Source: an uncultured Ruminococcus sp.
GTDB taxonomy: Bacteria > Bacillota > Clostridia > Oscillospirales > CAG-272
DNA length: 5,691 nt
Assembly (NCBI GenBank): GCA_902773455.1
Contig: CACYEW010000185.1
Location: 1-5,691 of the forward strand
Direction: 5' to 3'
The notes under the pieces are model-generated. The model was not told the origin of the DNA, searched no databases, and was given only the letters and a program-made list of their open reading frames with translations. Both the position numbers and the translations under genes were made by a program. How positions within the stretch are numbered: position 1 is the first letter of the stretch; each line of letters begins with the position of its first letter. Of the stretch, positions 5,441 to 5,691 are shown in pieces.

Positions 5441-5469
5441 TTGACAATTTTCGATTTATATATTATACT
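5441..5469 (+). promoter_or_regulatory. Strong sigma-A-type promoter of the right-edge gene
   Basis: A perfect TTGACA (5441-5446), a 17-bp spacer and TATACT (5464-5469, five of six consensus bases). The predicted start is near 5476, giving a leader of about 24 nt with GGAG at 5491-5494 before the ATG at 5500. It abuts the right arm of the inverted repeat ending at 5440. Confidence 0.85.
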
Positions 5470-5499
5470 TACCGTAATAACACTTTTGACGGAGATAAT

Positions 5500-5691
5500 A
5501 TGAAACAACTCAAAATGTGCCGTATAATGTCCGGACCGGTCGACAGATACGATCTGCCTGACGGATATTCGATCTGCAGATATTCCGGTGAAGAGGATAA
5601 GACCGCTTGGGTCGAATGCTGCCGCGGCGGCAGGCTCATAGACGAAAACGCAGGTATCAAAGCGTTCGACTCTTCGATAACGGCGATGAAG
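5500..5691 (+). CDS. Probable GNAT-family N-acetyltransferase, N-terminal part (runs off the window)
   Basis: An ATG with GGAG five bases upstream opens a frame of 64 codons with no stop before the window edge. The visible part contains LPDGYSICRYSGEEDKTAWV (19-38). This resembles the first strand and helix of GNAT proteins of the type LPxGYxxRxYxxGDExAWV, followed by a Gly/Arg segment (CCRGGRL) and an acidic linker. The acetyl-CoA-binding motif A (R/QxxGxG/A) would lie beyond the edge, so the assignment rests on resemblance of the N-terminus alone and no substrate can be named. It has its own strong promoter and is independent of the tRNA unit. Five Cys and Met residues in the first ten to forty positions are unremarkable for the family. 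Confidence 0.58.
   Translation, partial: MKQLKMCRIMSGPVDRYDLPDGYSICRYSGEEDKTAWVECCRGGRLIDENAGIKAFDSSITAMK

Noticed and set aside
5303..5503. A 66-codon open frame running through the tRNA, the terminator hairpin and the TTCACT tract.
   Set aside because: It starts inside the tRNA and its residues are translations of the hairpin and of repeats; there is no ribosome binding site. It is a typical spurious small gene.
5469..5660. A 63-codon open frame on the minus strand opposite the right-edge gene.
   Set aside because: It lies antisense to a frame with a good promoter and ribosome binding site, and has no motif of its own.

Overview
The window looks like a piece of a Firmicutes chromosome, most probably an uncultured gut Clostridia (inference). 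Four things point there: canonical sigma-A promoters with CGGAG-type ribosome binding sites; a SpoVB-like MOP-family flippase; a parvulin lipoprotein of clostridial type; and a tRNA-Glu close to the Bacillus/Clostridium form with an encoded CCA. Base composition is moderate, with heavy use of ATA, AGA and TTC/CTT-type codons. I see no transposase, phage gene, CRISPR array or rRNA.

Layout. Positions 1-3546 are read leftward. From right to left they hold a secreted peptidyl-prolyl isomerase lipoprotein (3546-2077) and its terminator (2063-2025); a diacylglycerol kinase-family lipid kinase (1955-1092) with its own strong promoter and terminator; and a DegV/FakB-type fatty-acid-binding protein (970-83) with its own promoter. 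Three bases after the degV stop begins a gene cut by the window edge (79-1), whose visible part is a signal peptide. Positions 3547-3653 are a divergent promoter region.

Positions 3654-5691 are read rightward. They hold a 14-TM-class MOP flippase of the SpoVB type that starts with TTG (3654-5228); a tRNA-Glu(CTC) gene with its own promoter (5289-5363); a GNRA-capped terminator hairpin and a small tandem TTCACT repeat; then a perfect-spacing sigma-A promoter and the first 64 codons of a probable GNAT acetyltransferase (5500 to the edge).

The common theme is cell envelope and lipid metabolism: acyl-chain handling (DegV), phosphatidic-acid formation (lipid kinase), extracytoplasmic folding (parvulin lipoprotein) and lipid-linked precursor export (SpoVB-like). 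Most genes have separate promoters and terminators, so this is a neighbourhood rather than one operon. Nothing here is clearly a new biological system. The most unusual spots are the repeat/hairpin/promoter module after the tRNA, the apparent tandem (one degenerate, one intact) parvulin architecture, and the dyad centred on the predicted start of the parvulin transcript.
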